Position numbers and translations under genes: made by a program | Notes under the pieces: generated by a model | Seen by the model: only the letters and a program-made list of their open reading frames with translations | What the model was told of the DNA's origin: nothing | Databases searched by the model: none | Origin: Sordariomycetes sp. S80-01Y | Taxonomy: Eukaryota; Ascomycota; Sordariomycetes | Length of the DNA stretch: 64,000 nucleotides | NCBI GenBank assembly: GCA_037042185.1 | Contig: JAXQJY010000030.1 | Coordinates: forward strand, 1,116,001 to 1,180,000 | Direction: 5' to 3' | Shown here: in pieces, positions 26,091 to 36,606 of the stretch | Layout: every line of letters starts with the position of its first letter | Position numbering within the stretch: the stretch's first letter is position 1

Positions 26091-26779
26091 TGTGGCGGAA
26101 TATACAGCAAAAGAGGTTCAACAGGGAGAGGGACGGGATAGAGTCTGTAGCGATGGAGCTAGCAGACGGACGCAAGGTGAGGTTAATAGAGGAGAGGGAG
26201 ACGGAGGGAAGGTGAGGTTCGTTGGGCGAGCGTGGAAAGAAAATAGGTGGGGGAAATTTGGCAGTGCAGGGGTGGTGCTTTCCGGCCTGGGATTTGTTGA
26301 TTTCGTGGACGTGTCTTGAAGTGGTAAGCGCGTCTCTGTTGCTGCGGTGGCTCCTGCTGCCTTCACCGCTGTAACGGAGCTCATCCTGTCTTCTGATAGG
26401 CTGCCATGTCTAGCTCGGCTCCGCTATGAACACCCGAACTTGAACTTGAACCCGTGTGAGTGGACAGCACCAGCTGGCAGTCCAGCGATACCACCCTGAT
26501 GGTGCCTCTTGATAAGCGTGTAAAATCCAGGAAACCACCGAGCAAAGCTGGAGTATCAAACTCGACATACCAAGCGTCTCGCGAGCAAACCAGAGGCCTC
26601 AAAACCATGAAAGCAGCGTCATGTTGGCCTGAGACAGTTCAAGGGTCCATCTGCTGGCGTCCAGGCAGTTCGGGACTGAACTCCAGGGGCCCATGCGGCA
26701 AGACCCCTGTTGCACTTCACGCCAACGCTCACTGTCAAGCTCGACCTCAACCCTCCACCACCACCTACGCATCTCAAAG
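26091..26779. promoter_or_regulatory. Divergent promoter, alpha-tubulin and Pga1-like gene
   Basis: A 689-bp region between divergent start codons. The part next to the tubulin gene is purine-rich on the plus strand (about 26110-26215), hence pyrimidine-rich on the tubulin sense strand, as often seen in highly expressed fungal promoters. No TATA box or gene is evident. Confidence 0.4.
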
Positions 26780-27566
26780 ATGAAGCTCTCGAATGCTGTC
26801 TGCCTGCTAATGAAGGCGGCCTTGGCCGTCGCAAATGTCGAAAAGACCATTTTCCTGGGGCCTGCACCCGTTCCTGTGCCACAGCAACCGCCAACGCTGT
26901 CAGATCTCAACCTGCACACGCTCACACCAGGCAACAATTCAATAAGGACCCGACTGGATCGCGAGTTCCCAGGGATAATCGAGGAGACAGGCGACGAGAG
27001 TCGGGGTGTGGAGACATGGTGGTTGCTGGATGACTTGACCGAGGGACAGAGGTATGAGGTTCGAGTCTGCTGGGCGGCAATCGTAAGTACTTCTGAGCAA
27101 ACGAACCCCTCGATAACACGAACAAGGCTGATCAGCACAGGAACCGACAAGCTTCGATATTGACGCCTACCAACTCAATACAGTTTGGGAGACCCCTTCG
27201 CTGATTCAGTCCCTCGCCGCATACGCCTTTGCGCGAACAGCTCCAGTAGAAGATCGGACTCCGCATATCCACCATCCGTCCGATGATGATCAGAAGGAGA
27301 AGCTATCATCAGTCCTGCTTCTCCGAGTAGTCGCCGCTGCTGACTACTTCACGGATAACGCGGACTTGATGAGGAGCCCGCGGCCCGTTCTGGTGGATCT
27401 GATTCTCGACCCTTTCGTTCTCAACGTGCTCCCACGGTCCTTATTGCCAACCGCGGGGTACATTATTGGAGTTGCAGTGATGTCCGCAGTCGCCGCTCGT
27501 TGCGTGATGGCTTACCTGAGATCCGTGGCGGATAGCCCGGGGGTTGGCACAAAGAAGACCCAATAA
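26780..27566 (+). CDS. Probable Pga1-type GPI-mannosyltransferase II co-activator
   Basis: Two exons, 26780-27082 and 27141-27566, encode 242 residues. An N-terminal signal or membrane segment (MKLSNAVCLLMKAALAVANV) is followed by EKTIFLGPAP, a region rich in LxxLT motifs, the segment LDDLTEGQRYEVRVCWAA and VWETPSLIQSLAAYA, and a single hydrophobic helix near the C-terminus (about residues 196-221). This layout and the EKTIFLGP, LTEGQRYEVRVCW and ETP motifs match my memory of the fungal Pga1 family, an ER protein that partners GPI-mannosyltransferase Gpi18 in adding the second mannose of GPI anchors. The assignment rests on recollection of motifs, so it is tentative. I chose the ATG at 26780 because the longer frame upstream only adds a Ser/His-rich segment before the signal sequence. 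Confidence 0.6.
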
Positions 27567-27893
27567 CAAAACCATGTGCGAAGGAGGAAATGAGATTCCA
27601 TGTTCTGCAAGAAGCACCCTACTCTATCTACTCGTACTCCTCCACAGCACTCCGGGCAATGTCATTAATCATGCATCTTCGTTAGACCGAAACCCGGTCT
27701 TGATATCAGACTTGGCGAGATGCCACGGCTCGGACAGCACCTAGGGTGCTCTATCCAACATCGCTGTCTACGCCAAGGCCTTCTTCCCCTGTGTTTGGCC
27801 CAAGGAAAGACTCGACGACTCGTCTTGATATGTTTCACGGGGCCATAAGTTCTGGTCAAGAAAAATATCTCAGGCACATGCTCGAACTCTGCT
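27567..27893. other. Convergent intergenic region
   Basis: 3' flanks of the Pga1-like gene and the WW-domain gene. No gene or repeat is seen. Confidence 0.4.
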
Positions 27894-29211
27894 TCAGTAT
27901 GGGTACCCGCCAGCTTGTTGCTGGCCATGTGGCGGTTGGCCCATGTAAGGGGGCTGCTGGCCTTGGGGACCACCCGGGTAGCCACCACCGTATTGTCCCC
28001 CTGGAGGAGGACCTGACGGAGGGGCATACTGCTGGCTCTGGTAGCCTCCGGGTTGCGGCGCGCCGTACTGAGGTTGTTGCCCGTAGGGAGCTCCATGACC
28101 GCTGGGTGCCGGTGGTTGCGGGCTGTGGCCGTACCCTCCACCATACTGCTGGCCAGGCGGTGCACCTTGAGGAGGCGGGTAATTACCGTGCTGAGGAGCG
28201 CCTGATCCAGGCGGTGGATACTGCTGAGGTGTGTGTTGGGACTGGTGTTGATTCGGTGGCGGTGAGTGGTACGATTGGGCGTTGCCTGGGGGAGGAGCAG
28301 AACCACCAGACGACCCTGGAGGTTGATACGTTGGAGCCTGCCCTGAGTAGCCGCCGTTCGAGCCTGAGTTGGAGTAACCGTAGTTCTGACCCTGCCGATG
28401 CTTTGTCAGCCATTGCTATCTTCGCATCCTGTCTGACACCACTTACACTGCCTTCGTGACCTGGCTTGCCCCCGAACATGCTCGTCACGCCTCCCATGAC
28501 GGCTCCAGCTAGACCACCCTGGCTGTGCGATCCGGAATGCCCTCCTGTTTGTCCACCATGGTAGTTTTGGGGTTGCTGCGGCTTGTTCGACGAACTCGAC
28601 ATGAAACTCGAAGCCAGCTGCCCGACAAGCTTCCCGGCAGAGGAGTTCTTACCGCCATTGCCGTGGGAGCTTCCGCCGCTACCGTGGGAACCGCCTCCCA
28701 GGAATTGATTCGCAAGACTTCCGAGGGGGTTCGACGATGATCCGTGTGAGTTGTGTCCGCTGCCGCTCTGCCCATGCTTGCCGCCCAAGAGGGCATTCAT
28801 GGCCATACTCTGCACACGGCACCGTCAGTCTTGATGTCCCAAAAGTTGTCGCATAGCCAAACTTACACCCAGCCCGCGGTCACCGTTTGGACCATCCCCT
28901 CCTCTTGTCCCGTCGGCCATTATCGGTTCCATGGTCCCATCGGCGTGCCGGATCGTCTGCGATCCATCGGGATGTGTGATGACCTCGGGCTGCGGCGCGC
29001 CGGGCGCACCGTATGGGTGATCGGGGACCTGGCCGGGCGTATTCCCCGTCTGGACGGCCTGCGTGGGCACCTCCCACTGCGATACTCCGGTCGACAGTTG
29101 CACGTAGTAGTACTTCTTGGAAGCGCCATCCCACTGCGCAATCCAGCCTGCGGGGAGGTTAGGCGGGGCGAACGTGGGACCGTCGGCGGCGGGGGATGCT
29201 GGACCGGTCAT
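27894..29211 (-). CDS. WW-domain protein with Gly/Ser/His- and Pro/Gln/Tyr-rich tail
   Basis: Exons 28867-29211, 28447-28809 and 27894-28391, with phase-0 introns of 57 and 55 nt, give 401 residues. One N-terminal WW domain is clear (W23 and W46, P49, central YYY), which binds proline-rich ligands. It is followed by a segment reading THPDGSQTIRHADGTMEPI, then a Gly/Ser/His-rich middle exon with glycine-zipper-like stretches (AGAVMGGVTSMFGG). The last exon is almost entirely Gly, Pro, Gln and Tyr, with PPP and QQY/GGY repeats up to GGYPY. The exon boundaries track the composition changes. Such tails are typical of disordered proteins that form assemblies. No specific function is known to me. 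Confidence 0.85.
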
Positions 29212-30433
29212 GGTGAGGGTTGCGATCCCCTTTGATCTGGAAAGATCAGGATGGGGTAATGTGCGTGGAAGACGGTTTAGGTGAGAGTTGGAGTGCGAAG
29301 AGACAAGATGTGGGAGGTGGATGGGAACGGTCGGCGGGGAGGGTCGTGGTTGGCCGCGCCACCGTTGCGGGTTGCGGGTTGCGGGCGGTGCTATCTGGGT
29401 GCAGGTACGGATATCACCAAGGTACCTAGGCCGACTTGCGGTCTGCTCATGTCACAGCTGCACCCTGAAGTCGGCATTGGATGCAGAATAAGTCAGCGGA
29501 AATCGGCAATAAGCGCTTTTCACACCTGCCACAGTACCGAGATCTACGAGAATTTTACGGTGCGGCCAAGTGTTGGGAGAGCCAGTCGTTCGAGCCCAAT
29601 TGCGACATTGGGTGGTTTCGGAGGCCGCAACCGCAACCGGCCAATTCACAGCCCATCCAGCTAGATATGTAGCACCTTTCCAGAGCACGCAACATCGAGA
29701 CCTACTGTAGGCATGGAAGACAACCTGGTAGATTCGTATCTTGGCGGCTCCGCCAACCTCACTGCGAAAGCTCACGTAGCGCGGCGCCGATTCGGCAGCT
29801 TCATCACATGCGCCAACGGCAAAGGTAAGGCTGCGGTCAAGTCCTGAACCGCGCGGTACCAATTGAGTCATCCTTCTGGGCTTCAATCGATACAAGCGGT
29901 GCCAATCCACAGCCACACTGCACCACCGATTTCTGGTCATCTGCGGTGTTTGGCATTGCTGTTACACAGTGTTAATATACCGTGCGGGAAAATCGACAAC
30001 GCCCAATGTTGCCCATCCGACACTGGGCCTTTCTCCAGGTGCTTCTCGACTCTGAGTACTTCCTCCCGTTGCGCATGTAAATCAATCAAGGGCTGCAATC
30101 AAATCAGGGAAACATAGGCGCAGTAACGCGTGTTACACCTTTTCTTTTCCAAGGGGATTACGCGTTGAGGGCTGTGTTGGCCCTGACAGCCGCCACGCCC
30201 CAACTAACCCCTTTCTAAGCCCCTTTTTTAAAGGGGGCTGCCAGTACATCGCCCGTCCGCACCCACAACCCCTGAACCCGGCCTTAGACCGACTCCAGGA
30301 ATTCAGAAATGAGGCATAGCAGGAGACAAGAGGCAAGACTTCAATACTGTTGACGTGATTGATCTTTTGCCGCTATGTAAAAAAGAAAATTCACAAGAAT
30401 CAGGAAGACAGGCTCGCTCCTGGCCACCCATCC
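29212..30433. other. 1.2-kb intergenic region
   Basis: This contains the promoter of the WW-domain gene and the 3' flank of the receptor gene. A short direct repeat, three copies of TTGCGGG, lies at about 29365-29385. No gene is supported. Confidence 0.4.
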
Positions 30434-31637
30434 TCACTTCGCAACCCCTGTACCGCTAACAATATGCCTTTCATCATTTTCCTCTCCGGAAGACCAAGGA
30501 TCGCTCTCCACATTCGCAGTAAAAGTCTTCTGGACATAGATTCCTCCGTTCTGGTGTTTGCTCTGGTGCATCTCATCCAGCGGTATCGACTCCGACGCCA
30601 GCACGGCGCGGGCTGACGAGTTGTGCCCGTACCGATCGTTCGTGTTCTGACCTGAGACGGCGTCCCCGTACTTGTTACCCGAGGACTTCTTCGTGCTCTG
30701 GTACTTCTTCATGCCCCGCGCCAGGAGGCTCTTCAGCGGCGGCAGGGAGCCGACGATGATTGCTGTGGCCGTTTCGACGGCGCCCCAGATGGCGAGGCCG
30801 ACGAGGTCGACCGCATCCCCGACGACGACCTGCGTCATGCGCACGATGGCGACGCAGATGATGATGATTCCGAGGGCGAAAACGGCTCCGAGACCGACCT
30901 TTCTCCGGGTGTCGAGTTGCAGTGACGGCAAGGCGGCGATGGGCAGCGCCATGATCATGAGATCCGTCGCGATGTCGACCGAGGTAGAGTAGATGACGTT
31001 GAAAGACTGCATCCAGATTTCGTGTGGAGAGTTGCAGTTCCCTGAAACCTCAGTCAGAACAAATGATTGAACAGAGTAACCAGCCATCCCACTTACCGGT
31101 GAAGTAATCCGAGGGCGGGCTGCACGTCAGCGTGCTCGCAAGAACACACCCGATCAGAGCCAACACGGCGAAAACAGCAACACAATACCAGAGCCTCCTC
31201 AAAATCGGGAAGCTGCGGATGAGTCTGTAGAAGATGGACATGAAGCTCGCCTTCACACTCCAGAGGATGATCCAGAACAGCTTGATGATGGGGAACTGCC
31301 ACCGCGTAAGCTGCTGGTTCTGCATGGCAATGGTCTCGGGGTCAGGCGGTATCCGGCCGGCCTGGAGATGCGTCATGTAGAAGAGAGCGTTCAGCTGCTC
31401 CGTCTGCAGAATAGCCATGGTGAGCATACACGACCACGCCCATATCATCCAGTAGTCGTCGGATAGGAAGCGAGCATTCTGGCGCCAGCGGACGACAAGG
31501 CGGAGGGTGAGGAAGCATGAGGCGACGGAGAAGCACGTCCAAATGATGGCGAGGAGAGCCTGTCGGTCGACCGTGGCAGCGGCACCCTGGAGTGGTGCGT
31601 TCGGGTCGACCTGGGGCATCACCTCCTCTCCAGACAT
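30434..31637 (-). CDS. PTH11-like seven-transmembrane (fungal rhodopsin-domain) protein
   Basis: Exons are 31097-31637 and 30434-31041 (intron 31042-31096), giving 382 residues. The protein has about seven hydrophobic helices, beginning with LLAIIWTCFSVASCFLTLRL and including WQFPIIKLFWIILWSV, CVAVFAVLALIGCVLA and VFALGIIIICVAIVRM. Conserved family landmarks are the SDDYWMIWAW motif after helix 2, a cysteine in the loop TCSPPSDYFTGNC, and MQSFNVIYSTSVDIATDLMI before helix 6. The C-terminal 95 residues are a hydrophilic cytoplasmic tail. The founding member, Magnaporthe Pth11, senses surface cues, but most relatives are uncharacterised. I preferred the ATG at 31637 (MSGEEVMPQ) over 31709; the extension looks like 5' UTR. 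Confidence 0.85.
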
Positions 31638-33621
31638 CTTGACTGACCTTAGCTGAAGGAATCGTAAAGAGTGAACAAGGTCAAACAACGTCAAGGTGCC
31701 TGACAGCACAGAAGCTACACGAAAGATGCATGAGAAAACGCTGGCTCCCGTTCAGGAAACGAGGGTGTTATAATTCCGAAGGGCTTCACACCAGGCCACT
31801 CCGGGACTTACGGGCCACCTCCTGTTCCTTCTTCTGCAGTCTGCAGCGCGCAGCAGTAGCCGTCCATCCTCCTCTTCAACGGGACGCAGGGGTATGCAGC
31901 CTTCTACTTGAGACACATGGACTGGCCGTAGGCCCCCGGAACGGGTTTCCAAGCTCGCGGCACACGCTTCAGGGCACAAAGTCTCGACTTGCACCCTCGT
32001 CCATGCTGCTGCTCCAGACTTGGCTGTCGGATTGCCAAAGCTGAAACTATTCCAGAAGGATAGTCTTGGCTCGAAAAAAAGAAGAAGAAAAAACAGGGGG
32101 GCGATCGTCCAGGCGCATCAAGCCATCGGTTGATTTGTGATGTGTAATGGCGAGAGCCGACCTCTGACAACTGTACTCCCGTAGTATTACCAGCAATCTG
32201 GCAACTCTTGCGTACCTTTAGTTTGCTTTAGGTACGAGTCACCTTCGAGGGTATCGCTCTTCTTCCGCAGTTACGAATTCCGCTCTGAAAACGCAAGCGC
32301 GCTTGTTCATCCGGTGAGGCCCTACTCGCGTCTTGGCCATGGCAAAGAATTTGCTGTTGATGCGGGACGCTGGGACTTTTCGCACAATCCCGAACCATGA
32401 CAACGGCCCGAGTGAATCCAATACCCTTGTTGATTCCTGGATGAATCAAGCGGAAAAAGGAATGTCAACGAGGGGGGGGATAAATGCGGCAATTAGCGCT
32501 GTCGAATGGCCGTCGACCACCCCTTGTCAATGCCACGGGCTGTTGGCTGAGCATTGCAGCAATCCTTGTCACCGCAAACCCCGAGCATGGCTTCCTGTTA
32601 GGGGTCGATTCCGTGCGATCAGTCACTAAATTGACGTGTGCAGCGGTGCATCGAAAAAGGCCTTGTCGTGCGGGCCAGGGTCTCTCCAGGAACAGACCTC
32701 GGACCCGAGGTTGGTGAGGTGGACGTAGGTTGGTTTATGGTTTATTGCACCAATGCTGTCGACTAGTGTCTCGCTCTACACTTTAGCGTGCGGCGGGACA
32801 GAAGCGCTACTTACTTACAAGAATGGGCCACCTGGACACTCGGTGATTGATGGGCCGAGCATAGCGTTAATCTCCCCGCTCTGACGACTTCAAAGGTACA
32901 GTACGACGTGTTCCAGAGTTTCTTGGGATTTCCAGGATGCGCGCCGGTTCCCTTTTGCGCTGACCCGCGGCCCTTGTCCCTGTTGCACCTCACATCGCCA
33001 CCCATGTTGTCTCTTCTCTCACCATCTGCGGCCTCGAAGATCCCACAGTCCTTCATGACAACACTTCAGATGTATTAGTTATCTGTGTTCCAGCACTGAA
33101 GCCTTTGGGGTGTCGAGGGCCCCAGATGTCCTCGCCGTCCCTCACCTCAGGGCCTTCATGCTGCACTTTCCAAGATGCAGCCCGGACGCGGCCTGTTGAT
33201 TCGCCCGTGCCAATGCGAACACGACATGGGAATCTATCCGGAATTTGTCCCGCGCATGTAACCTGCAGATGCGCATCCGCAGTAACCATCCCCCCCAGTC
33301 CCCCAGTCCGGCGGCCCCCAACCCGCGGAAATTGAACCACATTTCGAGCAAGAAAATCGTGGAGGCCCGAGGCTTTCCAGCGCAGTGGCAAGATCTTGGA
33401 TGCTGGGGGTCCCGGACTGTATCCTGGATACTGGGTCCAGAGGGGGCGGCCGCCTCTCCGAGAGCCCGATCGCACGTGGGAGGGGATGCGATCAGCTGCG
33501 GTGTTACTCGACAGCCGATCCCTCTTTAAGTATTTTGTGTCCTTTCATTCCTTTGTCTGAGTCCGCCCTCAGCTTCGTCCCTTCAGCCAGTGCTCAGACC
33601 ATCTGGGATTGACAACTCAAG
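31638..33621. other. 2.0-kb intergenic region between divergent genes
   Basis: This separates the start codons of the PTH11-like receptor and the flavin oxidase, so it is regulatory for both. An A-rich tract with GAA repeats lies at about 32071-32093, and a CACGTG hexamer at 33475-33480, about 140 nt upstream of the oxidase start. I see no protein-coding signal. Confidence 0.45.
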
Positions 33622-35595
33622 ATGCAGTTGAAGAAGATCCTCCCCGCGCTCCTGGCGATCCTGCCAGCTGCTTATGCCCAGGATCAGTCCGATGTTGACG
33701 CTCTGGAACAGGAGCTCACGCAGCTCGCGGAGAAGGATGGCTCGCTGCAGAGGGTTATGCTCCCCAAGTGCAGATGTGTAAGTTGAAACCGCCTCGCCCA
33801 CATCTGATACAGCCCAATGCCACAGCCCAATGCCAGCTCCAAGACTCCGGCCAATTGAGCCTTTCCTTTCCTTTTCAAGTCACTAACAGGCGCTGTACAG
33901 GTCCAAGGCCAGTGCTGCTGGCCCTCTCATCTTGAGTGGTCCATCTTCAACCTCTTGGTTGGCGACAACCTCATCAAGACCACCCCCGTAGCTGCCTCCT
34001 GCTACCCCCCCAACTACGACTCCGCTGAATGCGCCAATGTGGTGTCCATGTGGTCTGACCAAGACTTCCAAACCTCCCATCCCATCGGACGTCCCTACCC
34101 TTACAATGTCACCTGCCCTCCCGTGGACTACTCCTCCGGCGAAGAGCCCGAGTCCTGTATTCACGGTAGCTTGCCCGTCTATGCCGTCGAGGCCAAGTCG
34201 AGGAAGGACATCTGGGCGACTCTGCTGTACAGCAGATTGAGGAATATTCGCCTTGCGCTCAGCGGAACGGGTCACGATCTGCTGGGACGGTCTGACGGTT
34301 ACTCGGCTCTGGAGCTGTGGCTGCACAGCTTCAAGAACGGCATCAAGTTCCAGAAGGAGTACACATCCGAGAACAAGTGCTCCAAGAGCGGCTGGGAGGG
34401 CAGCGCTATCAAGATTGATGGAAACTACCAATGGCGCGACGTCTATAAAGTCGCAAAGGAGAACAATGTCATCGCCGTTGGAGGCGGTGCCGTGTCCCCT
34501 GGAGCGATTGGTGGTTGGGCCAACGGCGGTGGTCACGGTCCCGCCACGCGAAACTACGGCATGGGAGCAGACCAGATCCTCGAAGCAGAGGTCATGCTCG
34601 CCGATGGAAGGGTTGTCGTTGCCAATGCTTGCGAGAACACCGACCTCTACCGCGCCTTGAGAGGCGGAGGTCCTGGGTACGGTGTCACGCTGAGCAGCAC
34701 CATTAAGGCCCACCCCAACGTCGACGTGGTGACTACGCACCAGTTGGCCATGGCCCCTCTGGAGCAGACGGAGCTCAATGCCGATCTGCTGGACAGTGTT
34801 GCTACTATTCTGCAGCAGCTTCCCGAGTTGAATGACGCTGGCTTTGCGGGCTATGGTTACTGGTTCCGCAACTTCCCTGGTCCCTTTGTCGGAAACGCCA
34901 CGTCCGGCTACACCCACGGTTTCTGGACCATCGGCAAGGGCAAGGAAGAAGCCCAAGCAGCTTGGGCCCCTGTCCGCGAGTCACTGTCCAAGTACGAGGA
35001 CAAGCTCTTCATCTACGACTCCTGGGCCTCTTACGAGGACTACTGGTCCTTCTACGAAGCCGAGTCTGGTCTTTACGATCCCACCGGCACCACCTCAGTC
35101 TTGACCTCCCGCCTGATCAACCCGGCCGCCCTCGAGGACTGGCAGAAGGTCCGCGACACCATCGAAGTCACATCCGGTTCCCCTCAGGCCTTCGACTCCA
35201 GCGTCATCCTCCTGACCTCTGGCGGCCAGACCTTCAAGGATGGGGAGGATCCCAACACTGGTCTCCTGCCGGCATGGCGCGAGTCTCCCTTCGCCATCGT
35301 CTCCTCCGCCGGCCTGCCGCCCGACCCGACGCTCGAGCAGCGCTGGGCTGCCAACGACCAGGTGACCTACGTCAAGGGCAAGGAGATCCAGAAGCTTGCG
35401 CCCGACACGGGAGGCTACATGAACGAAGGCGACAGGAATGACCCGGACTGGCAGAAGAACTTCTACGGCGAGTTCTACAAGGACCACCTGGAGACCAAGA
35501 GGAAGTACGATCCCTTCGACACGTTCTTCTGTGCAACCTGTGTGGGCAGCGATCGCTGGGTTGAGAAGCCTGACGGCCCGCTCTGCAGAAAGTGA
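33622..35595 (+). CDS. Secreted FAD-linked oxidase, berberine-bridge-enzyme family
   Basis: Two exons, 33622-33777 and 33901-35595, encode 616 residues. Residues 1-19 (MQLKKILPALLAILPAAYA) form a signal peptide. The FAD-binding domain is shown by the SGTGHDLLGRSDGYSALELW stretch, where H177 is the expected covalent FAD-linking histidine, and by GGWANGGGHGPATRNYGMGAD. The C-terminal BBE region contains YMNEGDRNDPDWQKNFYG. Where bicovalent members have a second FAD-linking cysteine just before the GGxxxGGG loop, this protein reads GAVSPGAIGG, so a single covalent bond is expected. Many cysteines in the N-terminal 130 residues fit secretion. Relatives oxidise sugars, alcohols or secondary-metabolite intermediates, and the substrate here cannot be named. 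No biosynthetic cluster surrounds it. Confidence 0.9.
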
Positions 35596-35795
35596 GATAC
35601 TGCTGAAGCAGAGTGTATATATTTACTACAACCCCTGATTGTTAGATTAGACATAAGCAATAATTAATGAGGTATTATATACACAAGTAAATGTTGACTT
35701 TTGAAGGTGTTTTATTAAATCCTCTTCAAGACCCGTATCGTATGCTAGGCTCCTTCGAGATCAACACCCTGTATCCGTTGCTGCACTCAGCATAT

Positions 35796-36493
35796 TTAAG
35801 GGCCAGCAAGGCCGGCAACGAGGGCAACGACGGGCGTCAGGATAGGCGCCAACAGACCGTTACCGAGGCCAGCCAGCAGAGGGCTGAGGCCGGCGACCAG
35901 GCCAGGGACGATGCCAGCCAGGAGACCAATGACGAGGGTCAGGAGGTTGGCGACCAGGGCGAAGACAGAGCGGAGCAGGCTGGTGAGCTGGGGACGCAGG
36001 CCGAGGATGGTGACGAGCGACTTGACGGTGGCGAGGAGCTCGGCAACGAGGACGTTGAGGAGCTCAAGGACGCGGTCGACATCGCCCTCAGCAACGGGGA
36101 TGCCAGCGGCAGTGGTGATGCTGTTGACGACCTTGGAGAGGTCGAGCTTGAGGCCCTGGATCTGGTCGAGGAGCTCCTCATCAGCGGCGTCCTGGGAGAT
36201 GTCGCCAGCATCGGCCTTGGAGATGGTGGTGTCTTGAATGGTACGTTAGCTCAAGGTGTTTGATTTATACCAGGGACGGAAGAGGACATACTCATGGCAC
36301 CAGTGTGCTCCTTGACACCCTTGACGGTACCCTCGAGCAGGGTGACGAGGTCACCGCTCTTCTGGGGCTCGCCAACCTGGCCAACAACGTCGGAGACGGC
36401 ACCGGTGACCTTGCCAACGACACCGTTGAGGATGGGGGTGGCCAGGGCCGAGACGGCCAGAGTGGCGACGGAGAAGATGGAAGAGGCCTTCAT
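35796..36493 (-). CDS. Small secreted cysteine-free hydrophobic protein
   Basis: Two exons, 36292-36493 and 35796-36232 (intron 36233-36291), encode 212 residues. The start MKASSIFSVATLAVSALATPI is a signal peptide with a probable cut near residue 16. The mature protein has no cysteine. Its first half is amphipathic and helical with acidic positions (ISQDAADEELLDQIQG). Its last about 100 residues are dominated by Leu, Val, Ala and Gly with proline breaks (LLAGIVPGLVAGLSPLLAGL) and end in AGLAGP. It loosely resembles fungal hydrophobic surface-binding or cell-wall galactomannoprotein families in size and helix pattern, but I do not recognise a specific family. The gene converges with the flavin oxidase and has a TATA box upstream. 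Confidence 0.78.
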
Positions 36494-36600
36494 GTTTGCG
36501 GTTTGGGAGTTGTGGTTATGGAGGGGATGATCAGGGTGTAGTTGAAGGGTAAGGATGTGCAAGAGTACTGTTTGCTGATCAGCCGGACGAGAGAGCCTCC

Positions 36601-36606
36601 TTTATA
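36601..36606 (-). promoter_or_regulatory. TATA box of the small secreted protein gene
   Basis: The minus strand reads GGGTATAAAGG about 110 nt upstream of the start codon at 36493. This is a consensus TATA box at a plausible distance for a gene with a short 5' UTR. TATA-type promoters are typical of regulated, high-amplitude fungal genes. Confidence 0.6.
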
